From assembly GCA_023055505.1 (NCBI GenBank), contig JALIRH010000035.1, forward strand, positions 3,342,382 to 3,406,381: a stretch of DNA of 64,000 nucleotides, written 5' to 3'. The translations under genes were made by a program, and so were the position numbers. The stretch comes from Callipepla californica brunnescens (taxonomy: Eukaryota; Chordata; Aves; Galliformes; Odontophoridae). Position 1 is the stretch's first letter; the number at the start of each line of letters is the position of its first letter. Shown here one piece after another: positions 24,201 to 36,735 of this stretch. The notes under the pieces were generated by a model. The model worked only from the letters and a program-made list of their open reading frames with translations, did not search any database and was not told the origin of the DNA.

Positions 24201-27200
24201 AAGAAGTTTGTCAAGAGCAGGTAGGTAACTTGGGCAAGTTATAACTGCTTAAACCAAAGTCTGCTGTTGAAATAGAATATCTACGTGATCTTACTGGTTT
24301 GCATGCAACTGATAACTCATGATTTCCTATGAGAATCTGGTTCACCTATTAGTGCTACATTTAATCCTGGCCACAAAGCATGTCTGCATCGTCACGGAGG
24401 TGAACTCTCACTAGTTCCTAAACTTCATGTAATGGGGTTGTAAGGGCTTGGCCTTACGATCACCAGTGAAATGTCAAACACTGTGTTGAGGATTAAGTGG
24501 AAATGCAATAGCAGTTTCTAATGAACAGTTATACAAGAGTTTGTTGCTTTTACTTGCTGCACGTTACGCATAATGACAACATGGAAGTCACTGAATCACT
24601 CCATGAGTTACAGTGCAGAAAATTATTCACTTACAAAACTGGAAACTTGCAACATGCTTTTGTGGCTAATGAGTGGCTGGCAAAACACTAGAGGGCATCT
24701 GCTGACTGTATTACAGTGAAAGCAACAGTGGACATGCTCTTCTCTTTCAGAGCTGGTAAAAGCACTTGTTTTTTTCAGTTGTAATTTACTTGGTGGTAAA
24801 AATAGTTAGCGTAAATGGCTGCTGATTAAAGTGGTGTCAATATGATTATGTTTACTATATGGGGAATTCTTAAAATGGTTCATATGTAAGTATTGGAGCC
24901 AGGGATCATGACTTGGAGGTGTAGATGTTTTTTTGAAAGACATGTAGTAGGAAAAAACAACAACAACCCCAACTCTGCTACAATCAGAACCATCAGGACA
25001 AAAGAGCTGTGTCAGGAGCCAAGCAGGCTGCAAGTGTACAGAAAGGTGTTTTTCTTTCCTCAACCAAGTGATAGAACAGCAACAGCATCACCTTTTTTGG
25101 CCAGCTAGCCTTGGGTTTGCTGGGAACCAGCGCAGGAAGGAGTGCTTACCTCTCTTGGTCTTAATCAAGACATCCATTCCTAGCATGAAGGCCACGTAGG
25201 AGCATCTTGTTGACCAAAGCTGGCCTGTTATCTCAAGGCTTGTGATTCTCAACTCAGCAGTTAAGTCTTCTCAATTAGGCCTGCCACCTCACCTGGAAAA
25301 CTTATCAGAAGTGCAAAAATAGCATTTTTGTTCTCTGCAAGGAGAAGCAGACAAACCATATGCATCCTTCTGGAAACATGAAACACATTCTGAATGCAGT
25401 TTTCTCCTGTGCTGGATCGTTTTGAGCTTTGAAAGACTTGGAAGCTGTTTTTATTGGTGCAGCTGCTGTTAGGTGTGAGGCACTGTGAAAATGAAATGGT
25501 TGTGGACACCTGAAATAAGTACATTGCATACAAGTGTATTATTCAATTGACACAGTATGAGGTAGAATATTTTCAGCCTTGCTCTTGCAGGATGTACAGA
25601 TGTTACCACTGTGCATACAGACAGCAAGCTGTTTATAATGAAACATGCCATAAATGGCTGTTGCTCTGTATATTTCCTAATTTATATAGCATTTTATAGA
25701 GCATCAAGTTCTTTGCAGTGTTGCTGATTCTTTAAGAACCTGATGATGAATTTCAGGGAGAGAGAGGGAGAGAGAGAGAGACAGAAGTAGCAGCCAAATC
25801 TAGCTCAGCTGTACTCAATATGAGTTGCTTTCCTACCTACAAGCCCCTTACTTCAAAGCAAGGAACATAATGTACAATTTTTTAATGGCTCTAGACCAAG
25901 GCACTCAGACTCTCTGTGCACTGCGCCTTACCTCAGTGTAAACACCTAATCAAGATTGCCTGCGCTACAACAATAGCAGCCAAATGCAATTCGAGAACCA
26001 CAAGCCTTTGAAGTCCTCACTGCAAAGGCCGGTTTTCTAGTCTGGGATAATGACATGCCATGATTGCTGTCTTTGTTGTATCTTTTCAGTAGAGAAGCAA
26101 TTATGGGCCTCAATTTAACAGAATAGGCATTACACAGCTTATGATGCTCAAAATGCAATTTCATTTGATCATTTTCTCAATTTGATTGGTATTAATAGAA
26201 TAGTTCACAAAAAATGCTGGCAGAGGTTGTGTCCTGTTCCTCTTTCAAAGAGATAATGTAGAAGTATGCTTTACCTGCCCAGTAAACTATGAATACAGTG
26301 AGGCAGTCGGTTCCACCAAAAACATCCAGCTGACTGCCAAGCTGCATCTGCCCCTGGTTCAAGAAACCTAGGTGGTAACTTTCAACTTGTTAACTTTCTA
26401 GTGACAACTGGTAGAATCTGCATCACCATTTGGGGCAGTAAGTTCACCTGGAAGCTCAGCCATAGGCCCTCCCTGCCTTTCTCTAGTTCTCCCAACCTCT
26501 CACCTCCCAAAATGTGCAATTTTCTTTTCCTCTCTCCTCTCAAGTAAATGGAGTACTCCCTGCTACCCTACTACTGTTGAGTGTTCAGGTGTTTCTCCCT
26601 TGCTTTTCATTTGTTCTTTCAGCCTTTTTTTATTGTCTATTATACAGTAACAAACTTTACCATTTTAGCATTACTAAGAGTCCAATTATTTCTCATCTGT
26701 CCTCAGAACTTTCTGCCTCGGCTTCATTAGTGTGTGGCCAAAAACATTCTGGTATTTTTTAGGTTACATATATTGATATTGTTGAAGGGGAACCAGTTCA
26801 GAGTGACTTGCCGTACCCAAACATGAAGATGGACCCCGAAGACAAATGGTGCCTGAATTCACAGTGGCTCAAGGTTCCTATTTTATAGAACACAGTAATT
26901 GAAATGTATTTGTCAAAGAGTGCATGTTTGACTGTTTCAAGCTGTAAGCTCATTACTTTTGAGAGTACTAGTTAATTACGTTAAATTCTTAGGTGTAAAT
27001 CTGCACATTGTGACAAGAGTTTAGCTTCTTCTGGTTTATATACTAGGTGATTTTAAATGAGAATAGGTCTCCAAATCCTGAAAAATTCAGAGCTCTAAGA
27101 ATAACAACTGTTCAGGACAGTATGTGGTTGATAATGTAAAAGTGCAAACTAGCACATTGTTGTGTTTCCTTGGTTGTGAGGGTTCAGAGCTAGAATTCAA

Positions 27201-30200
27201 CTGCTGTTGCATTATTTGTTCCATAAACCCCCAGCAAACATCAAGGATTGACCACAAAAAGAAAGTGATGCAAGTAGAAGTAGTTGCAGTAACCTCCTGC
27301 ATACACCTAAGTGTATAGATCTATTTCATGCTGGCCTTTCAAACCAACACGATAGGACAGCCTTTGGAACAGCAAAGAGACCAGGTTGTCATCGCTGGTG
27401 AAAAAAACACAAGGATTTCAAAACCAGAAGTTCAAGCTAACTGGAATTATTACTAAGCAAACCTAGTAAATGTCCTTGTATTAAATTTAAAGTAATTGAG
27501 CAGACTGTTTAAATTCCTCACTGTTCACTTAAGAGCAGAAGCTGAACTTCTATAAAGAGCAAACAAGATTTTATGCTGCTGTTTGTATTGAGAGGTGTGC
27601 TTTAAGTCTGCAGTTTCAGAATGAAGGAGGTATTTCGCAGGGCTCCTCATTCTGTGTGAGTGGGAAAACATTGGCCTGTTCTCATTTTGGCAGTAGCTCA
27701 TGCTTTCCACTGTTGGCAGACTGTGCCAGAGCACTAATCATTACAGCAGAGGTCGAGTTAACAAATCATCATCTTGGCACCAGGAGTCAGGATTCCCCAG
27801 TGCTAAAGCTTTTGCCAAAACATGCTTCTCTCTATGTGGATTTAATACCTACCATTAAGTAGTTATTCTGAGTGCATATGCCATGCACTAGTTGCAAGTG
27901 TTGCTAACAAAAGAACCCTAGAGAGACAGGAGGATGAAATGGAGGATTGTAGAGCTGACAAAGATTAAATGGACCGAGAATGGATTTGTGTATTACCTAG
28001 GAGGAAAGCCGTGCCTTTCCTCCAAATGGGCAACACAGGATGCTATAATTGGAAAGCACTGAATAAACCCAGTTTTAGAGCATGTTGGTTTAGCTGAATA
28101 CAGTAGTCCTGGTGTGCTTAAATTCTTCATTTTTTTCTTACCATTTAGATAATGTTTTTCAAGACAAAGGACAGGGAGGAGTGTGTGGTTTAGAAGTGAA
28201 ATCATTTTAATTCATTGACATAAGTTTGTTTCTGTTGTGGGCCAATCTAACAGTGTGTGCATAGCTATCTTTTCACGAAATTTGGTACAATTTACTTTAA
28301 AAGACAGGAACTGATTTGACTTCCAGAACATTTTCCCCAGGCTGACAGCGAGCTACCTCTTGTCTGCAAGGCTCAAAATAGTAGTCTGTCTATTTAAGGG
28401 CACCTGGTTCTGCACCTCCTTCAGATGAAGCTCCCTCACTCAGTGTTTACCAGAGCATTGTCAATCAGATGTGCTCTGTGTCTGTAAGGACCCATTTTTT
28501 TAGTGCTCTGCTTCTGAATTAGTCTCAGGACACTAAGCAGTGCTTTAAAGTGGCATTAAGCATTACCCCTCAGCACCTGAATGACATTTGTCATGCTGTT
28601 CACAAATAGAGGTGCATACTTTTCCAGAATTTTGGATTAAGTCTAAGCAGGCCATCACCTGTTACAGCCACAAGCATAATGACTGAGTCAGTACCTAGGT
28701 CTCTTTAAGGGTCCTTCCATCAGAATGTGTTTTCTTAATCCAAAACCTTAAAATACCACAAAGAAAAACTGTTTTCCTACCATTCTGGACTTTAGGAAAC
28801 AAATGCTTTCCCTTAGACATGTCAGCCTGTGCTAAAAGTTCACTTTTAACATGAATTTTCACCCATGTAGTCATTCATCCCTATAAAGCATTGCTACAAC
28901 TCCTTTCAGTTTGAGTCTGTGGGGATTGTAACAGGGAAATTACCTACTCGCTTGTGTATTGCTGATCTTAATGAACGTATAAAAGAGCAACCACTGAAAT
29001 CAACTCTACTTTTGATAACTTGTTTTAGAATCAGCAGAGTAAGTTGTCCCAAAGAAAGACAGAAAAATTGGACCAGAATCTCAAAGAGAGTTCTTTTCCA
29101 AGGATTGGTAACCATCAGCCAGCAGGAAGACCAGCAAAACCAAAGTCTTGTCACTACAAGCACCGCCAGATGTCAGAATTTCAGCCTGTTCCCATGCACG
29201 CAGAGGAGCAAGACAGCAGCAGCGCACTGCAGAATTTGCTGTGCCCACCTGACCCTGACAGTGATACAGCAGAAAATTCAGATACTTGCTTAAATAATTT
29301 CCCAAATTCAAAGCATCGTGCCAGTCAGAAACGCACTGTGTCTGCATATCCTTTTCGTTCAACACAACATAAATTAAATCTGGAAGAGGTTGGATCACCA
29401 GCACGTACTAGCAAGAAGAACAAGAACTCCCAGTGTGATTGTCCAAGAGTCCTTCTACATGGCCAGCAACACTCAGACAACCATGCCACTGTGCCACTTT
29501 TTACAAGAAATGACAGTACCAGTGGTCAAGCACAACCAAATCAAAACAATATTTCCTCTACTTTTAATGCTAACTATGAAGAAACAGTAAAGGATCAAGT
29601 GTCACTTCAGGCCTGCAAAGGACACATTTGTGCTCGCAATACTTTACGGTAAGTTTGTGTGCTGAAACTATATTGCGATAGCATTATGATACTCAGATTT
29701 CTCAGAACAAGAGGGTTTTGTTGTTGTTTTGTTTTTTTGTTAAAAACAAAGCCCAAAGGATAAAATTCTTTGGTTCGAACCTAAGGTTACTACTAACTTA
29801 AGATTCGCAGCAACTATTGATTTTATCTGTTATTGGAAAAGGACAGTTCAAGGCTTCTTGCTCTCTTGCACACACAACTTCCACAATTGAAAGTTTTCAC
29901 CTAAAGTCTAGAGGTAGAAGTTTAAAAAACAGATGGCAAAGAGTACTAGTGCTATCTGCACAGAGTTTTATCAACACTTGCTTTGCATGGTGAATATCCA
30001 GAGTCAGTCTAGCACCAGTTCTGGCCTACCACACAAGTTTTCTAGGTTGTCCCTATTTGCCATCATGGATAGACAGGCACATTTTTGCTGATTTGGTAGG
30101 AATTTGCTGGTTGCTGTAGGAGTAAATTGTTTTCGTGCACAAGTACTGGAAACAAAGACTGGATGCTGTTGACATGGTAAAGGGCATGAAAATCTACCAT

Positions 30201-33200
30201 CAGCTATGTAGAATTTCAGATAGACAAAGCATTCATTATTTCAGTACTCAGCAGGCCTGATCCCTTTTTCTGTTGACTTAAGCTAGCTTTACATAAGGCT
30301 GAACATTTCCCCATCTGATTTTTTTCCATTCATGTTACTCAGTTTCTATAAACTTGAGTGGAAGCAAAGTCAGCCACTGTGAGACTCCCACACATCCACT
30401 TTCTTGTTCCCGTTAGATTCGGTGAGCAAGGATCGTTCTTTGTACAGATCACTTGTTAAACTAAATGCTGCATATAAATAAAGATCTTTCTTTTATGAGT
30501 CCTTCCCAATCTTCTGTTCACAGCTCACCAGCAGCCTGTTGCACAACCTCCCAGCTAACACTATCCATGGAGCCACAGCGCCAAGAAATGTCTTGTCTGA
30601 GAGAAGCTGATGACAACCAGCAGTTGTTCAGCCCATTTCCACCTCTGACACCACTGGTAGAAAGTGATTCAGAGGTGAAGCCAGAGAAAGGCGAAAGACG
30701 TCAAGTAAAAATGAATCAGAGCAATTCTGAAGGCTATGTCATGCAAACGGAAAAGCAAAAACAGCATAAAGTCTGCAAGAAGGTAAGCAAATAGATGTAG
30801 GTTAGAGAACTGTACATCTCTGTTTTCTCCTCTGGTTAATGTTTTTTGTTTTTTTTTTTTCTTGATAATCCAAAGATCTTCACTAGAAATAAGTAAGGAT
30901 GAATGAGAACTGTTATCATTCTTATAGAGAGAAAGCACATAACACACAATGATTTGCCCAGAGCATTAAAAAATGAAGGAGCAAATGTGGAAACAGACAC
31001 TGAAGATGAAGACATTTGCTTGTGCTTTTTCTGACCAGATCATTCTAATCTAGAGAGCGAGGTAGTTCGCCACCTCTCCCTCCATCACTTTGAGACTTGA
31101 TTATCTCTAAGAACACACAGAACAGTGTTTGTCCTTTAGGGTATCCAGTGATAAAATGATTTAGAATAAAGCTGTTTGTGTAAAGCAGCAGGTAGCCAGG
31201 CTTCAGATCCGAACAAACCATTATCCTGGTCATGCTTATTTGCTGTCCAACTCAAATCTCTTGGTTTCCAAGGGAATCAAACTGAACAAGACCAAACTTA
31301 GAGGATTTGTAAGGCTAACAGCATAAACATTATTGCAGGTCTGCTGACAATCCCACTGTGGTCCTTATTAAAACCCACTTCCTTTTGCTTTTTTTCTGAG
31401 TGTTCAGCTCTCATACTGTAACCAGTTACCAGATGCAGTGGAACAGCATAGTGGCATCCCTGTGCATCCATGACAAATTAAATGGTTAAGAACTTAGCTC
31501 CACATTTCAGGGCAGACAGACTAAGCTGGAGTAATTACTCATGTGCTTCATCTAGGAGGCAGTTTGTGTGCTGCTGCTTCAGTGCCTCTAAGAAGAATTA
31601 GCTGGATTACAATCATAACTGAAGGGCAGATTTCCTTCCCTTTCTGTTCCCAAGTTCAACAAATTATTTTTGTCCTGTATTTTCAGCAGCTTTCTCACGA
31701 AAAGAGCATCTCACAGAGGGCTCTAGATTGTTGTAATAAACAAATGCAGTCATGCTCACTGCATGCATATTTTGCCTTTGCAAATAGCAGAAGTGAGCGA
31801 GTACTGCCTATATCTCACTCTTCACAGCACCTGAAGTGAAAGGTTAGGCATATCACAGAAGAGCAGGAAAAACTGGTGCAAATATCAAATAGAAGTGTCA
31901 CTGCTTGGGTTTGTTTTCTTTGCAGTTGAATTCAACTTGAACATGTACACTTTTTTTTTTTTTACATACTGAAATTTCTTGGTGTTTCTGCATTGTTTTG
32001 TGACTGGAGTTGCCACAGAACTGACCACAGTGAGTTCTCCCTGGCAATTTCTTAAAATATATTCAATTTTAAAAATTTAACCCGGTCTTCTTAAAAGAGA
32101 GCTTGAAAAATTCAATGTAGCAAAGCCTTAAAGGGTTCAAATGGCATCACTTGTCTTCCCTGTGCATTTGCAAAACTTTCTGTGCTTCAAGACATATATT
32201 TTTCAACAAGTTTTACATTGCAGTTTGAGAACAAAGAAAGGTTACTATAACAAATATCATATGCCTAATTTTTTCTGCCACCAAAGTAAGGCATTTTTAC
32301 CTGCTTCTGTTACATCAGTTTCTTTTCATTCTGATAACTGTCAAATGGGTCACTTCCACCTGTTTAAAGCTCAAAAAATGTCATTTTTGACTGAGAAAGT
32401 ATTGCTTTGTCGTTTGGATGATTGGTAATTACCCATCTAGATTCAAAGGAAATAGAGAATAATTTGATTTCCACAGTTACCTCAATCTTTTTGGTCATGT
32501 GGACATGGCAGAGATAAGACTGAGATTGCAAGTTGGATCCTACTCTTAAGTTTGGTTCCCACTACAGGACTGATTTTAAGTATGCTTTATATCCATGAAA
32601 TTGCGTATATAAAGAAAGATCTGTCACTGAGGTGTGTTTTTCAGTCTTGCAGCTCAAAAGTCTGTATCAATCTTGATGTGAACCTTGGAGGCCTGGGACC
32701 TGACTATGAAGCAGTCAAGCAAAAAGTAAGTGATCCACATCTTACACTCTGCTTCCCAGCTGTGCAAAGTGAACTTTGGCAGGGGAGAATGGCAGAGAAG
32801 TTATCACTGAGAAGCAGCTCGTGTTTGTCCTTGCGTGCTTGACTCTAGGTCTAGCTTGAGATCATAAGGAGAGATTTCAAGTAGAAGGCAGGACAGCTAT
32901 AACATGGATAGTTTCAGCCCTCTGAAAACAGACATTAGTTCAACAGGGGTAGCTGGACATCATATACTCACATGGCTGAGTTGCATTGCCATTCACAGTG
33001 CAGAAGATTGTGTTTCCTAACCTTTAAAGTGGAAGAAGATACAAGTAGTGTAAACATGAGAAGAAAACAGCTTGGTGAACTTTACTTACTGTTAAGCTAG
33101 TATTATTATCCTGTTGAAATGGAAACAAGGTTTGGTGCAACTATCAGTTGGTGTCATTCAACCTTGGTTTCTGCAGGTAGCAGCTATACATCCAGAGTAC

Positions 33201-34996
33201 TCCAAGCTCTACTTTCTGTGCTCAAAGACTACTGATCACAGCTGCTTTACTTGACACTCTCTAGCGAAAACTTGTAGGACAGCAGGTAGCAAGTAAGATA
33301 AAGTGATCATACTTGTGAGGTCATCTCCCATGATTTCCACAGCCTTTCCATAAATGAGAGAGATTAGAGATCTCAAATCTGAGCGGATTTCTCCTCAGGG
33401 TGGTCCAAGAAAAAGCTCTTAAACATGAACAATAACAAAAACTATACAACTCATCAGAGTTTCCTGTTTTGCTCTGCTGTGGAACAGTCAGTAGCAACAG
33501 AAGTACAAACGGAAGGAAAAAGGTATTTCATTGACAGATCCACATTTAATTGCACACTTTTTTTCCTTTTGTCAGAAGGAGAAGTTAAAGCAACAAAAGG
33601 AATATGCTCAGCGAATTAAGGAGCATAACATGAAAAACATGGTTTTGGTTCAGAAGTTCCCTTCAAAACCCCAGGCTGCATCTTCAGTGTCAAGGCAGAA
33701 GGTAAGGATAGACTTCCTGTCAAATGTTTGCAGGGAATGGTTCTGGACTTTACACACAGAAAAAGAAAAGCAGGAATGAGAAATGAGGGAGAGCAGGACC
33801 CCTACAGGAGCACTGTCAGTGCAGCACACTCTCTACTTCACATCAGTGGTAGAGGCCATGCTACTGCAGAGTGCACTCCTCTGATGGACCACAGATATCC
33901 TCTTATTAGTCTATTATCCACCTGCCTGTCAGTCTCAATCACAACTCTTTGCACTTCAGTTGCATAGCTACAGTAATTGGCCTTATTTTTCAAGCCCATA
34001 CAACATTACTTCAGCCTTCAGAAATAACCTAAATGAGCAACAACTGACTGCGTGACAACAGCATACACAAACAAAGGGAGTCCCTTTTCCCTCTTGCAGG
34101 AAGTAATAAAGCTCTGAAAATAGTGTGTATTCAACCAGACAGTTCTGTGGCAGCTCACCAGCGTGATGCTGACAGCACACCAGGTATTTCTCTGAGGCAA
34201 TGAATGAGAACTGCATGCCACAGAGAAAAAAAGTTTTGCATTTTACCATCCTCAGTGGCATGCATTGCCACATAAACCACAGAGAGATGAAACTGCGTTC
34301 TCTACATGTCAAAAGAGCTTCGGATTCCCTCAGGAAACTTTATTCCAAGACTTCTTTCATCATTTGTGGCTTTTCAGTACATCAGTTTCTTACTATTTGT
34401 CCTTAGAATGCTCCGTTTCCATCCTTGTCACCTTAACCTGAGGAACACCCAGCAATATGTGACTGAGAACAAGAGCTTAATGATGTTGAAAGAAGTGATG
34501 TCTAGTGACTGGACTAGTGTTGCTTTATGTTTTTTAAAGGAAAATCAGTAGCGTAAGATAATCTCCAGTGGTGAGCGTCAGGAGGCAGATCTCCTTGAGC
34601 TGGATTATTTTGCCTGTAGCAGAGGCTTCTCACTGTTGCTGCTGAAGCATCTAACAGAGAACACTCTCAGAAGTAAAAGAGCAGGAATTAGGAAAACTAC
34701 TAATTTGACTCAACAAAGGAACAACCACATTTCCTTGAAGTGTTGGTCAGGTTTATTCTTAATCGTACTTTCCCCAATCTTCATGTTCTTAGGCCCTGGA
34801 ATACGCAAAGAAGATTCCTAAACCGAAGGTTTTCAAAGCAAGACAGTCAGATAAAGAGGTGGAAAAGGAAAGAGTTCTGATACCAGCTTTCAAAAGAGAT
34901 ATTTTGCCTCCAATTACATCCTTGGAAACCTTACAAAGAAGACACGAGAAGGAGAAGCAAGTTGTAGCGGCTTTCAGTACCCTTCATATCGTATAA
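21236..34996 (+). CDS. JHY: JHY (C11orf63), junctional/juvenile hydrocephalus ciliary protein homologue
   Basis: Homologue of JHY, needed in mouse for normal 9+2 axonemes of ependymal cilia; its loss causes juvenile hydrocephalus. Coding exons: 21236-21618 (exon starts 21203), 23722-24220, 26763-26873, 29029-29648, 30524-30782, 32645-32725, 33576-33701, 34793-34996. The sum is 2283 nt, or 760 residues. There is no enzymatic domain; it is hydrophilic, low-complexity and Ser/Gln/Lys-rich. Conserved blocks in order: DKYFSLKYNANWK, NFVEKNKRTLGLRTD, DPEDKW, NQSNSEGYVMQTEK, LGGLGPDYEAVK, QQKEYAQRIKEHN, ALEYAKKIPKPK, and the C-terminal EKQVVAAFSTLHIV, all as in the mammalian protein as I remember it. 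A charged, helix-prone stretch covers the last 150 residues. The N-terminus and the 29029-29648 exon are weakly conserved. ATG 21236 is the first in the exon with good context. Confidence 0.9.
21619..34792 (+). other. JHY: JHY introns (joint note)
   Basis: Long introns (21619-23721, 24221-26762, 26874-29028, 29649-30523, 30783-32644, 32726-33575, 33702-34792) are AT-rich. Apart from the GA microsatellite at 25757-25781, I recognise no repeat family or RNA gene. The donor after 26873 (GTTCCT) is weaker than the others, but is supported by phase and by the conserved DPEDKW block. The mammalian protein may carry an extra segment that would map to 29649-30523; no exon for it was found. Confidence 0.55.
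25757..25781. repeat. (GA)n microsatellite in JHY intron
   Basis: Short run of GA dinucleotides interrupted by one extra G, in an intron of JHY. No functional claim. Confidence 0.85.
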
Positions 34997-35165
34997 AGTG
35001 TCTTGAAATGATGAGGATATCTTCGAGGCAAGAATATCTGAAGTGTTTAACTGTGAGCTATAACATTCACGTATTGATTTTCCATTCCATTCAGATATGA
35101 AGTGCCTTAAGTTTAATCGGTTTTAAGTTTTAAAGTTGGTTCTAATAAAAATTGAAAAATAACAC
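34997..35165 (+). other. JHY: JHY 3' UTR
   Basis: Short AT-rich 3' UTR after the TAA at 34994-34996, ending just beyond the poly(A) signal at 35144-35149. Confidence 0.75.
35144..35149 (+). terminator. JHY: Poly(A) signal of JHY
   Basis: AATAAA 148 bases after the JHY stop, in an AT-rich context. It is the first canonical signal downstream of the gene. Confidence 0.8.
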
Positions 35166-35843
35166 AGCGTTTTAAGCATGCTCTTCTGTTTTCTAATTTC
35201 TTCCTTGAAATTAACTGACCTAACAGTCGCATATTTCAGACTAATCAGCTGTCAGCTTTTAGAGGTCATTTTTATACACATCAATCATAAAGCCACGTCT
35301 ATAAATCATTAAAAGTATCATCTGTTTCATCTAGCGATGCCAGAAGCATTTCTTTTTCTCAAGTGGAGGGGAAACTTCAACAGACTATTGAGAAATAAAG
35401 CCAAAAATAATCTGTCACTGGAAAGAAAGAGAACCAAGACACGCACCGAACAGATCAGTTGGTTACAATACAACAGTAATTTTTCAACTCTCACTGCGTT
35501 ACCTGTTAGTGAATTGCCGTCGCAGCAAGACCAGCACTTGGGAGCATCATTTGAGACACAAAAACACAAAGCAAGAACTGGCTGTTGATGCAGATGATCT
35601 GTTAGTAGCAGAAAGCAGACGGAAAATTATTGAGTAACTAAAAAAAATTTGAGAGCTATATGTTTGAGAGGAAACAGCTTTTAACAGATTAGCTCTATGA
35701 AAGTAACAACGGACAGATGGATTCCCCATTATAGTTCTTCTTTAAGTTGGTAAATGATGACGCAGTGGCAGTCAGCCCTTTAATGAGGTCTAAGAGGGGT
35801 GCAGCCTGGCCCCACCCCCTTCTGGTCACACAGGTGAATCGCC

Positions 35844-35917
35844 TTCACCTGCATGCCCAGGGCTGAGCAGGTCTTTTCTCCAGGAGCTCAATCAGTAGTT
35901 CAGGCTGTGACTTAGCA
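35844..35917. repeat. Dispersed repeat R1, copy B (unclassified)
   Basis: Second copy of the 74-base segment found at 3833-3906, same orientation, about three quarters identical and without gaps. The flank to its left (35788-35843) is also pyrimidine/purine-rich and may belong to the same element. Confidence 0.6.
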
Positions 35918-36084
35918 GTCACCAAACAATCATCCTTCAGGGAAACTTGGCAGAAGAAGTGCCTTCAATGTGGGACTGTCCTCTGCCCCAGCCTACTTTC
36001 TTCTCCCCTGTGGGATCTTAAGCACTTGGCCCCTCTTGGTGGAACATGCATGCTGCGGTGCAATCCCCCCAGCCAGGCTGGCTG

Positions 36085-36735
36085 TTTCCATGTTAATGCC
36101 GGTTGCTACTTTTCTACTTTTATTTTTAAGCTAAATAGTAACACTTTGAAGCATTTCTGATTAGAGAACCTCAATTTGTTGTTTCTGCTTAAAAGTGATA
36201 ATCCCCCCTTAATACAAACCTCAAGTACCTATTTTAATGAAACCTTCAGATGCATATCAAAGAGCTATTTACTCGTATCTAATATTTTAATTAGATTATA
36301 TTCTCAATTTAACCCATTAAACCCCCTTTGATGATCTCCATGTTTAGTGTTTAGCCCCAGATGCTGGAGGTAATGAATATTGGACCTTTGGTTTAATGAG
36401 AACTTCTGCCTTTCCAGCCTGACTCCCTTTGTATCCCCCTTTTTTTTTATTTTCTGAGCTATAGAATTCAGTTAATTGAAGAAGTCTCTTACCACCACAC
36501 ATTAAGGAACCTAAATTAGCATCCCTTTTCTGATTAGAAAATGCAAGCAGACATTTTCTCTTTGATCTGAGGATTGAGTTGAAGTAGGCAACAGCTCCCT
36601 GAAAATGAGCTGATGGCCTTATTATTTGGCTGACATGCAGATGCGTCCATGTGGTGCAAAATGCTTAATGTCTTAATTGATCACCTTCCTCCCTATCTGT
36701 CATCCCCCTACCTCGTAGAGCTCCCAGAAATCAAG
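36085..36735. promoter_or_regulatory. Candidate conserved non-coding element(s) 3' of BSX
   Basis: AT-rich block with homeodomain-type cores (TTTTAATTAGATTA at about 36285-36298), a TCF/LEF-like CTTTGATGATCT (about 36327-36338) and TTAATTGATCA (about 36673-36684). It contrasts with its GC-richer neighbours and has no coding signal. Called on composition and motif density only; conservation cannot be tested here. Confidence 0.3.

Noticed and set aside
29760..29800. GGTTCGAACC palindrome resembling a tRNA T-arm
   Set aside because: No matching acceptor, D or anticodon stems around it.
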